DNA of 5,155 nt from Nitrospinaceae bacterium (GTDB lineage: Bacteria; Nitrospinota; Nitrospinia; Nitrospinales; VA-1): NCBI GenBank assembly GCA_029261435.1, contig JAJDBI010000111.1, positions 1-5,155 on the forward strand, read 5' to 3'. Below the pieces are notes generated by a model. The model was given only the letters and a program-made list of their open reading frames with translations, did not search any database and was not told the DNA's origin. Made by a program: the position numbers and the translations under genes. This document shows positions 1 through 5,155 of the stretch, piece after piece (within the stretch, counting starts at the first letter, position 1; each line of letters starts with the position of its first letter).

Positions 1-1041
1 GCACGGCATCTGGTATCAAACAAAAAGTATAAAGGATCTCTTTATATCAATACAGTAGAGAGTGACCTCAATGCTTCCACCGCCGCAGAGTCAATGGGTC
101 TAAACCCTCTCCTCACCGCCGTCGGGGACAAATGGATTCTACTTAAAGTCCACCTCGCGCTATTGGAGCAAAAACTACTCACAGCAAAACTTGCGAAGAA
201 AAAACAAACGCAAATTCACAGCAAAATTAAACCCATGAAAAAAAATGGAGTGGCAAGCGTCAGCTCTCTTCTGGACCTTGATGCATCAATTCCCGAAGCG
301 CCTGATACCGCAATAACTCATTCAGAAACCCTTGCAGTAGGCAGCGAAGAAACAGGACACAACATCACTACGGGTTATTTAACTCTACCCAATAAAAAAA
401 TAATAGAAGTGTATTCCGGCAATGGTCTAAAGAGTGCTCTCAACACCTTTGCTGCTACCGAACAACTGGCTACAACCTTGATACCGGAAAAATATATTCA
501 GTCCATTCGTCGACCTTTTTCTCCGGGTTTTAAATCTACTCTTTACACGTACTACATCCGTCAGGACCTGTTTTACCGCGACTCTCAAGTATGGAAAAAA
601 GTGAAGCGGCTTTTATTGCAAACCGCAAAACAGAACGGGTACTCTGGTAAAACCCGAGTTTTTCCTGATGATCCAGATATGTTATATATTTCCCTTGCAG
701 AAGGAAAAGCCGGTGTCTTTGTTAGAAATTCCGGCACCGAAAATAAGATCAGCGTTAATCTGCGCGGCAGAAAATCGGATGCCAGCAAATTGAAAAAAAT
801 TGGGCTCGAAGTTATAAAGCTACTATTCTCTCTACTCAAGGACCCCGACAATGCTTTATATAAAATGGAATTGTACGCCCTCAGCCAAATCGCGCCTCAA
901 CCTGTGACCGATGAAAAACTGGAAGTGAAAAACCAGTACAGGTCAAGACTGATCGATGAAATGAAAAAACAAAACCTGATTCAACACAGCCCAGAGGGAA
1001 ACCGCCTGACCCCTCTCGGCAAGTGGTATATAATCCACTAG
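1..1041 (+). CDS. Phosphohexomutase-like protein (phosphoglucosamine/phosphomannomutase superfamily), 5' partial, divergent
   Basis: The frame is open from base 1 to the TAG at 1039-1041 (346 residues visible), so the gene starts upstream; the ATG at 94 is internal. Enzymes of this superfamily move phosphate between C6 and C1 of hexoses through a phosphoserine, supplying precursors for nucleotide sugars. Seen here are the end of domain 3, with VGDKWI at 121-138 (compare VGDRYV in GlmM), a sugar-binding loop GSEETGH at 340-360 (compare GEQSGH), and the domain 4 phosphate-binding loop RNSGTEN at 724-744. The catalytic serine and metal-binding DGD loops would lie outside the window. Odd points: about 56 extra lysine-rich residues sit between VGDKWI and the sugar loop, and a tail of about 60 residues after domain 4 resembles a winged helix. 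A sugar-related gene follows downstream. The superfamily call is fairly secure, but the substrate cannot be told. Confidence 0.75.
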   Translation, partial: ARHLVSNKKYKGSLYINTVESDLNASTAAESMGLNPLLTAVGDKWILLKVHLALLEQKLLTAKLAKKKQTQIHSKIKPMKKNGVASVSSLLDLDASIPEAPDTAITHSETLAVGSEETGHNITTGYLTLPNKKIIEVYSGNGLKSALNTFAATEQLATTLIPEKYIQSIRRPFSPGFKSTLYTYYIRQDLFYRDSQVWKKVKRLLLQTAKQNGYSGKTRVFPDDPDMLYISLAEGKAGVFVRNSGTENKISVNLRGRKSDASKLKKIGLEVIKLLFSLLKDPDNALYKMELYALSQIAPQPVTDEKLEVKNQYRSRLIDEMKKQNLIQHSPEGNRLTPLGKWYIIH

Positions 1042-1057
1042 CCGGGCCACGCCCGGC
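1041..1057 (+). other. GC-rich stem-loop overlapping the mutase stop codon
   Basis: A perfect 7-bp stem (GCCGGGC at 1041-1047, GCCCGGC at 1051-1057) closes on a three-base loop (CAC). Its first base is the last base of the TAG stop. No T-run follows, so it is not a classical intrinsic terminator. It could protect the 3' end of the mRNA, act as a pause site, or work as a U-tract-less terminator. The structure is directly visible; its function is inferred. Confidence 0.55.
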
Positions 1058-1170
1058 GGCAATGTGACGGTGAGGCTTAGGTGATCGCCAAATGCCTAAA
1101 TACTCAATTTGACCGAGATAACTTTTTGCAATCGCAATCAAGCTATTGCTAACTGGCCCCACGCTTGGTA

Positions 1171-1176
1171 AGAGGG
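1171..1176 (+). promoter_or_regulatory. Ribosome binding site that decides the GTG start at 1182
   Basis: The bases AGAGGG lie five bases before GTG 1182. The alternative in-frame TTG at 1146, which would add 12 residues, has no purine-rich site upstream. The encoded extension (LTGPTLGKRDS) also does not resemble the start of this family, so GTG 1182 is preferred. Confidence 0.7.
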
Positions 1177-1181
1177 ACTCC

Positions 1182-1979
1182 GTGAAAGATTTAAACCTGT
1201 TTTTTTCAAATTTAAGCGAACCTTTTCGCGAGATTTTTTCTAATTGCGAACGGGTATGGGACCCTTTAAAAACACTGGGCCCTCTGTTGGAAAAATTGTT
1301 ACAGCAAAAAGCTGAAAGTGGGTCTTATGTTTCTCATTTGCAGGGGATTAAGACCACTCTCGGTTCACCCAGCTACCACCGTGGTGGTAAAGGGCTTTAT
1401 GTTGAAGACTGGATCGATCTGGCCGAGCCGATTTATTTGAAAGAACTGGATATTTTTATTGGCAAGGGAACGCAATTGGAACCTTCGGCCATTATCAAAG
1501 GCCCCAGCATCATTGGTGAAAACTGCGACATCAGGCAAGGGGCTTACATTCGTGGCAACGCCCTGATAGGAAACCACTGCACAATAGGCCACACCACAGA
1601 ATTGAAAAACAGCATTCTCATGGATCATACTGAAGCCGGTCATTTCAATTACATCGGTGATAGTATTATAGGACGTCATGTCAACCTGGGCGCAGGTTCA
1701 AAGTTAGCCAACTTGCAATTCAGAAGTGTCGATGAAAAACTCAAAGGTTATATCAACCCCATCCGCATCCTTCTCGATTCCGAGACCATGGATACCGGAA
1801 TGGAAAAGCTCGGTGCAGTGATTGGAGACAATGTTGAAATAGGTTGCAACGCCATCGTCTCCCCCGGTGCATTGATCGGGAAAGATGTCTGGGTCTACCC
1901 CGGGCTGACCGTCCCCAAAGGCTACTACCCTGCCAAAGCTCGACTTGTTCCAAAAGAACGCAAACCTCGATCTCTATAA
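1182..1979 (+). CDS. Left-handed beta-helix (hexapeptide repeat) protein, GlmU/sugar-nucleotidyltransferase C-terminal-domain family
   Basis: This is a 265-residue protein from a GTG start chosen for its AGAGGG site. Residues 1-75 form a predicted helical segment (FFSNLSEPFREIF, then VWDPLK) of a type I associate with stand-alone relatives of GlmU. Residues about 84-245 are hexapeptide repeats of the [LIV]-G-x4 kind (IIGENC, LIGNHC, IIGRHV, VIGDNV, LIGKDV) that fold into a left-handed beta-helix. The segment ELKNS...GHFNYIGDSIIG...VNLGAG (140-172) closely matches the GlmU acetyltransferase core, and His154 aligns with its catalytic histidine. The later DTGMEKLGAVIGD (204-216) is typical of the glucose-1-phosphate thymidylyltransferase C-terminal-like subgroup. 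There is no nucleotidyltransferase domain or its GxGTRM-type motif. A likely role is acyl transfer to a sugar phosphate or nucleotide sugar, consistent with the mutase upstream. The fold is confident; the exact reaction is unknown. Confidence 0.85.
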   Translation: MKDLNLFFSNLSEPFREIFSNCERVWDPLKTLGPLLEKLLQQKAESGSYVSHLQGIKTTLGSPSYHRGGKGLYVEDWIDLAEPIYLKELDIFIGKGTQLEPSAIIKGPSIIGENCDIRQGAYIRGNALIGNHCTIGHTTELKNSILMDHTEAGHFNYIGDSIIGRHVNLGAGSKLANLQFRSVDEKLKGYINPIRILLDSETMDTGMEKLGAVIGDNVEIGCNAIVSPGALIGKDVWVYPGLTVPKGYYPAKARLVPKERKPRSL

Positions 1980-1984
1980 GAATA

Positions 1985-2503
1985 ATGGATAAAAACGAAT
2001 CAGACGACCAAAGCCCGCTAGAAAATTTTTTTAATATGTTCGATGCGGTCGAAGAAGACATTTCGCAAGCGATTTCTGACGACAATGAAGAAGCCACAGA
2101 AATTGGCGGGTACGAGTGCCTGTTCATCGCATTCAGCAACCTGCGTCTTTATTGCATGAGTTCCGGTATCAGTCTTGAGCAAATAGATGAACAATATCAA
2201 GCGCTCAAAGAATCACCCGGAGACCTTGGTTCCTTCGCCGTCCATGAAGATCTGGATGAAAGCAATGAAGTCGTCAGTTTCTGCAAACTGATGGAACAAG
2301 TCGAAGACAGTCTTTCCGCGTTTGAACTGCGTTGCGAAAAAAGTGAGGAAGTTTTTGACGAATGGACCTGTGTTCTCATTATGTATTCTTACCTGAAAAA
2401 TTATTGCGCAAAGGAAGAAGTCGACTTCGAAAATCTCCAGCAAGAAATCTCGCTACTCCACGCCGAAATGGAATCCGAAATCAAAAAGGATGAAATTTCC
2501 TAG
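1985..2503 (+). CDS. Acidic hypothetical protein with an internal duplication
   Basis: I do not recognise this 172-residue protein. The ATG lies five bases after the upstream stop and has no clear Shine-Dalgarno site, so it is probably translated by reinitiation or coupling with the beta-helix gene. The product is strongly acidic, with no signal peptide and no membrane segment, so it is likely cytosolic and mostly helical. Residues about 15-76 and 100-161 look like two diverged copies of one unit. C45 and C57 match C129 and C141 (C-x11-C in both). Between 45-74 and 129-158, 8 of 30 residues are identical without gaps, including S-x-L and the paired YC, and many others are conservative. Each copy begins with a helix carrying an M-x-x-V-E pattern. 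The cysteine spacing does not match a known metal-binding motif I can name. The gene is credible from frame length, junction spacing and the internal repeat; its function is unknown. Confidence 0.78.
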   Translation: MDKNESDDQSPLENFFNMFDAVEEDISQAISDDNEEATEIGGYECLFIAFSNLRLYCMSSGISLEQIDEQYQALKESPGDLGSFAVHEDLDESNEVVSFCKLMEQVEDSLSAFELRCEKSEEVFDEWTCVLIMYSYLKNYCAKEEVDFENLQQEISLLHAEMESEIKKDEIS

Positions 2504-2587
2504 AAAACCGGATATTTTGCAGAAACCATCTCTATTAGATGATATATTGCTTGTAGCAGTTTTCTGCGGGGGGGTCCTGCAACATAG

Positions 2588-2616
2588 CTGACAAATCCGG
2601 GCAAAAACCACATAAA
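2588..2616 (+). promoter_or_regulatory. Candidate sigma-70-type promoter for tRNA-Leu (and perhaps tig)
   Basis: CTGACA (2588-2593, five of six to the -35 consensus) and CATAAA (2611-2616, four of six to the -10 consensus) are separated by exactly 17 bases. Transcription would start around 2623, roughly ten bases before the mature tRNA 5' end, a typical short leader for RNase P. This is a consensus match by eye only. Confidence 0.5.
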
Positions 2617-2631
2617 CTATTGAATAAAAAA

Positions 2632-2713
2632 GCCGAAGTGGCGAAATTGGTATACGCGCTGGTTTTAGGAACCAGTGCCGCAAGGCGTGGAGGTTCGAGT
2701 CCTCTCTTCGGCA
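2632..2713 (+). tRNA. tRNA-Leu (anticodon UAG)
   Basis: A complete class II cloverleaf of 82 bases including the discriminator A2713. The acceptor stem is GCCGAAG (2632-2638) with CTTCGGC (2706-2712), all seven pairs intact. The D stem is GCG/CGC (2641-2643, 2655-2657) with GG in the D loop. The anticodon stem is CTGGT/ACCAG (2659-2663, 2671-2675) with a seven-base loop and TAG at 2666-2668, which reads CUN leucine codons. The long variable arm (2676-2688) has a GCC/GGC stem with a GCAA loop, as expected for leucine. The T arm is GGAGG/CCTCT with TTCGAGT in the loop. CCA is not encoded and must be added by tRNA nucleotidyltransferase. The gene sits just upstream of trigger factor on the same strand. 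Confidence 0.97.
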
Positions 2714-2789
2714 TTAAATACAAAGGTTTATAAACGCGCAGAACTGAACAAGATTTTTTCCGCGCCAATCTTTAACTATTTGGAAAGTT

Positions 2790-4145
2790 ATGAAAATAGA
2801 GATAGAAGACATTGATTCCTGTAACAAAAAAATCAAGTTTGAGATTCCTCATCAGGAATACGACACCAAACTGAAACAGTATTACCAGAAACTCGGACGA
2901 GAGGTTAAGGTTCCCGGATTCCGCCCGGGAAAAGTTCCTATTTCCATGCTGGAAAAAAAGTTTGGCCCGGATGTTAAAAAGGAAGTCCTGAGCAATCTGA
3001 TCAGCGAGCAACTCAATAATGCCATTGTTGAAAAAGACCTGAGAGCAGTGGGCCAACCCCACCTCCTGGATGTCAGTGCCGAAGACGGAACGGATATCTC
3101 TGTTTCCGCATCTATTGAAGTGCTCCCCACCGTAGAGTTGAAGGACTACTCTGGTATTGAACTGGTAATGAAAACTCCGCGTATCACAGATGACGATATC
3201 AACCAAACTATCGAAGCACTGCGCCAGCGTAAAGCGACGAATGCCGATGTAACCGATCGCCCCGCACAGGACAAAGATTTACTCAAAGTAGATTTCACCA
3301 GCAAGATCGGCGACGAGCCTTTTGAAGGAGGAGCCGCTAAAGATCAGATCATTCAGGCAGGTGGAGGACAATTGATTGAAGGACTGGACAAAGGAATGCT
3401 CGGCATGGAAATTGGCGAGACCCGCGACATTAAGGTGCAAGTTCCCGAGGATTACAACAATAAGGAAATCGCCGGAAAAGATGTCGATTTCCAAATTGTT
3501 CTGAAAGGCATTCAGGTACAAAAACTGCCGGATCTGGATGATGAGTTTGCCAAAGGAATCGTGGACAAGGATTTTGAGAGCCTGGATGATATGAATCTGA
3601 AAATCCGCTCCGAATTGGAAGAATATGAACGCAAAGAAGCCCGCAAGGCGATGAAAAAACAACTGACCGAAAAAATCACCGAACAGAATCAGATGGACCT
3701 TCCAGAGGGACTGGTGAAAGAACAGGTTAAGTTCATGGTCGAGCAAGCCCAGAAATCACAAGAAAAAGCAGGCGGTCAAAAGCATGATCATGGTCATGAC
3801 CACGATCATGACCACGACCATGGCGCCGAAGTGACCCCGGAACAGCTCGATCAATATCGCGAACCGGCCATGAAAGCCCTGCAGGAAGAATTGATTCTAG
3901 ATCAGTTGTCCCGCGACCTCGATTCACAAGTCAGTGAAGAAGATTTGGAGAAGGAAGTGCAAAACATGTCTCAGTTGCTGGGTGGGGGCAACATCCAACA
4001 AATTAAACGCGAGTGGGAAAAAAATGGGGTCCTGGCCCGCCTTCACAGTCGTATGAAAAGGGATAAAACCCTTGATGCCGCGCTGGAAAAGGTAACGATA
4101 AAAGAAGAAATAGTTGACAGAAAAGATTTAATTGCTGATAATTAA
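2790..4145 (+). CDS. tig: Trigger factor, ribosome-associated chaperone
   Basis: This is a full-length 451-residue trigger factor, which binds the ribosome beside the peptide exit and shelters nascent chains. The ATG has GGA at 2782-2784, five bases ahead, and places the ribosome-docking signature GFRPGK at residues 43-48, as in the family. Residues about 160-245 form the FKBP-type prolyl-isomerase domain (FEGGAAKD, then QLIEGLDKGMLGMEIGE). The usual IPGFE stretch reads IEGLD, with Leu199 aligning to the phenylalanine (F198 in E. coli) important for isomerase activity. The rest is the helical, SurA-like chaperone domain. Within it, residues 332-344 alternate His with Asp or Gly (seven His), replacing a loop between the arm helices. 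It follows tRNA-Leu by 76 bases and precedes clpP, a common gene order. Identification is certain; reduced isomerase activity and metal binding are inferences. Confidence 0.98.
   Translation: MKIEIEDIDSCNKKIKFEIPHQEYDTKLKQYYQKLGREVKVPGFRPGKVPISMLEKKFGPDVKKEVLSNLISEQLNNAIVEKDLRAVGQPHLLDVSAEDGTDISVSASIEVLPTVELKDYSGIELVMKTPRITDDDINQTIEALRQRKATNADVTDRPAQDKDLLKVDFTSKIGDEPFEGGAAKDQIIQAGGGQLIEGLDKGMLGMEIGETRDIKVQVPEDYNNKEIAGKDVDFQIVLKGIQVQKLPDLDDEFAKGIVDKDFESLDDMNLKIRSELEEYERKEARKAMKKQLTEKITEQNQMDLPEGLVKEQVKFMVEQAQKSQEKAGGQKHDHGHDHDHDHDHGAEVTPEQLDQYREPAMKALQEELILDQLSRDLDSQVSEEDLEKEVQNMSQLLGGGNIQQIKREWEKNGVLARLHSRMKRDKTLDAALEKVTIKEEIVDRKDLIADN
3783..3821 (+). repeat. His/Asp alternating tract inside tig with an imperfect 12-base repeat
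   Basis: Thirteen codons encode seven histidines alternating with aspartate and one glycine. At DNA level, two tandem 12-base units (CATGACCACGAT at 3795-3806 and CATGACCACGAC at 3807-3818) differ at one base. The pattern suggests growth by small duplication or slippage. In the protein it falls in the chaperone-domain arm region. Confidence 0.85.
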
Positions 4146-4154
4146 AAATCAACC

Positions 4155-4183
4155 ATTACAAAGATATCTAATTATTTTTTAAT
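4155..4183 (+). promoter_or_regulatory. Candidate promoter for clpP in the tig-clpP gap
   Basis: ATTACA (4155-4160, four of six to TTGACA) and TTTAAT (4178-4183, five of six to TATAAT) are spaced by 17 bases in an AT-rich gap. Transcription from here would start near 4190 and give a leader of about 80 bases carrying the stem-loop at 4203-4231. I see no clear heat-shock (sigma-32 type) boxes and no CIRCE element. AT-rich DNA gives chance matches, so this is tentative. Confidence 0.4.
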
Positions 4184-4202
4184 GACTTACACGCAAAAAA
4201 CG

Positions 4203-4239
4203 CTTTCTGAACCGCAATCAGACTCAGAAAGAAGTTTTT
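4203..4239 (+). terminator. Terminator-like stem-loop between tig and clpP
   Basis: CTTTCTGA (4203-4210) pairs perfectly with TCAGAAAG (4224-4231) around a 13-base loop, followed by AAG and five T (4235-4239). An A-run (4195-4200) on the other side gives it the same look on the minus strand. The stem is AT-rich and the T-run is short and offset, so it is a weak or partial terminator: it could end tig transcripts, attenuate transcription into clpP, or act as a leader hairpin. Confidence 0.45.
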
Positions 4240-4269
4240 CCTTGCCTAATTCTTAATCTCGAGAAAACC

Positions 4270-4905
4270 ATGACAGAAATTCACAACCAATTGGTACCTA
4301 TCGTAGTTGAACAAACCAGTCGGGGCGAGAGATCTTATGATATTTATTCGCGCCTGCTTAAAGACCGAATCATTTTCATCGGAAGCGCTATTGAAGATCA
4401 TATGGCTAACCTGATCATCGCCCAATTGCTGTTTCTGGAATCGGATGAGCCCGATCAGGATATCTATCTTTATATTAACAGTCCCGGTGGGCAGGTCAGC
4501 TCAGGAATGGCCATCTATGACACCATGCAATATATCAAGCCAGATGTTCAAACCATCTGCATCGGCCAGGCGGCAAGTATGGGAGCCCTGCTCCTGACGG
4601 CTGGCGCACCCAACAAAAGGTTTGCCTTGCCGCATTCCCGCATCATGATCCATCAGCCCAGTGGCGGATTTCAGGGTCAGCACACCGATATCGAAATACA
4701 GGCTAAAGAAATCAGCAGAATCCGATCCATTCTCGATGGCATTCTGGCCAAGCACTCAGGAAAAAGTGTTTCCCAGGTGAACAAGGATACTGAGAGAGAT
4801 CACTATATGACAGGTGAAGAAGCCAAGAGTTATGGCCTCATTGACAGTGTGATCAGTAATAGAGAAGAAGTTAAATCGGATGACAAGGGCAAAAAGAAAA
4901 GCTGA
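4270..4905 (+). CDS. clpP: ATP-dependent Clp protease proteolytic subunit ClpP
   Basis: This 211-residue serine peptidase (family S14) forms the double-heptamer barrel that degrades proteins unfolded by ClpX or ClpA in the cytosol. Family blocks are complete: YDIYSRLLKDRIIFIG near the N-terminus, YINSPGG at 68-74, the nucleophile elbow GQAASMGA with catalytic Ser103, the PHSRIMIHQP block with catalytic His128, and TERDHYMT with catalytic Asp177. The ATG is preceded by a weak GAGA six bases upstream, and the N-terminus matches the family in length. The C-terminal tail after about residue 197 is charged and lysine-rich (DDKGKKKS). It lies 124 bases after tig and 41 bases before clpX, so clpP and clpX are likely co-transcribed. 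Nothing suggests an inactive paralogue. Confidence 0.99.
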   Translation: MTEIHNQLVPIVVEQTSRGERSYDIYSRLLKDRIIFIGSAIEDHMANLIIAQLLFLESDEPDQDIYLYINSPGGQVSSGMAIYDTMQYIKPDVQTICIGQAASMGALLLTAGAPNKRFALPHSRIMIHQPSGGFQGQHTDIEIQAKEISRIRSILDGILAKHSGKSVSQVNKDTERDHYMTGEEAKSYGLIDSVISNREEVKSDDKGKKKS

Positions 4906-4946
4906 TTTGAGCTGAATGAGCACCCCATCCTAACCCCGAGGGCTTT

Positions 4947-5155
4947 ATGGCAAAAAAAAGTACGACCACCGGAAACTACCGCTGTTCATTTTGCGGGAAA
5001 AGTCAGGAAGAAGTAAAAAAACTGATTGCCGGACCCAGCGTCTACATATGTGACGAATGTATTGAGCTTTGCAATGAAATTATGGTGGAAGAATGGGCCC
5101 AGGAAAAAGGCGAAGACTTCCAGCATCTTCTCAAACCTCAAGATTTATTCAAGCA
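4947..5155 (+). CDS. clpX: ATP-dependent Clp protease ATP-binding subunit ClpX, 3' partial (N-terminal zinc domain)
   Basis: The ATG at 4947 has a good GAGGG site at 4938-4942, and the frame is open to the window edge, giving 69 complete codons. The product begins with the ClpX zinc-binding domain: C13 and C16 in YRCSFCGKSQ, and C35 and C38 in YICDECIELC. This four-cysteine treble-clef domain dimerises and docks adaptors and some substrates. The AAA+ module that unfolds substrates and feeds them to ClpP lies beyond the window. The final visible residues (HLLKPQDLF) belong to the linker before it. Placement 41 bases after clpP fits the usual clpP-clpX operon. Confidence 0.97.
   Translation, partial: MAKKSTTTGNYRCSFCGKSQEEVKKLIAGPSVYICDECIELCNEIMVEEWAQEKGEDFQHLLKPQDLFK

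Noticed and set aside
94..96. ATG at 94 as the start of the mutase gene
   Set aside because: The frame is open and mutase-like back to base 1, there is no ribosome site before the ATG, and it falls inside domain 3.
1146..1181. TTG at 1146 as the start of the beta-helix gene
   Set aside because: It has no Shine-Dalgarno site, whereas the GTG at 1182 has AGAGGG five bases upstream and fits the family N-terminus.
1844..1984. N-terminal extension of the acidic protein into the beta-helix gene
   Set aside because: The extension would read arginine-, cysteine- and proline-rich sequence out of frame through conserved hexapeptide repeats. The ATG at 1985 starts the acidic sequence at the gene junction.
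2527..2541. CATCT/AGATG hairpin as a terminator of the acidic-protein gene
   Set aside because: The stem is only five AT-rich pairs and no T-run follows.
2726..2735. Palindrome GTTTATAAAC containing TATAAA, as an operator or -10 box for tig
   Set aside because: No -35-like sequence lies at 16-18 bases upstream, and a 10-base AT-rich palindrome is easily due to chance.
2535..2768. Minus-strand reading frame across the tRNA-Leu gene
   Set aside because: It reads through a complete tRNA cloverleaf, and the translation contains the sequence typical of antisense tRNA translation.
3783..3821. His/Asp tract as a CRISPR-like or satellite array
   Set aside because: It is a short in-frame coding repeat inside tig with no spacers.
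585..4755. Minus-strand reading frames opposite the mutase, beta-helix, acidic protein, tig and clpP genes
   Set aside because: All lie antisense to well-supported coding regions, show no recognisable domains, and have the composition expected from reverse-reading a gene.

Overview
The window is a compact stretch of bacterial chromosome, moderately AT-leaning by eye, with every supported gene on the + strand. Its recognisable anchor is the order tRNA-Leu, tig (trigger factor), clpP, clpX, a housekeeping protein-folding and proteolysis cluster found in many bacteria. The divergence of the trigger factor and the upstream genes suggests a Gram-negative-type lineage away from the Enterobacteria, such as a Nitrospinota- or Desulfobacterota-like organism. 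That placement is inference only, and I cannot name a species.

Left part (1-2503): the 3' portion of a divergent sugar-phosphate mutase (open from base 1, stop at 1041) ends in a strong GC-rich hairpin that includes its stop codon. After about 140 bases comes a left-handed beta-helix protein (1182-1979), related to the C-terminal half of GlmU and sugar-nucleotidyltransferases but lacking a nucleotidyltransferase domain. Five bases later begins an acidic 172-residue protein of unknown function (1985-2503), built from two diverged copies of a unit of about 60 residues. The first two genes suggest nucleotide-sugar or cell-envelope metabolism. The third is probably co-translated with the second.

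Middle (2504-2789): a leader with a plausible sigma-70 promoter, then a complete tRNA-Leu(UAG) without encoded CCA. Only 76 bases separate it from trigger factor and no convincing terminator lies between, so tRNA and tig may share a transcript.

Right part (2790-5155): tig encodes a full-length trigger factor with an intact ribosome-docking signature. It also has a histidine/aspartate-alternating tract in the chaperone domain and a leucine where the key phenylalanine of the prolyl-isomerase site is expected. A 124-base gap with a candidate promoter and a terminator-like stem-loop precedes clpP, which has an intact Ser-His-Asp triad. The start of clpX, with its zinc-finger cysteines, runs off the window end. 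Functionally, trigger factor receives nascent chains at the ribosome, while ClpX unfolds substrates and feeds them to ClpP.

I see no mobile element, CRISPR array, phage gene or defence system. The most unusual items are the duplicated acidic protein, the oddities of the mutase, and the His-rich, probably isomerase-impaired trigger factor.
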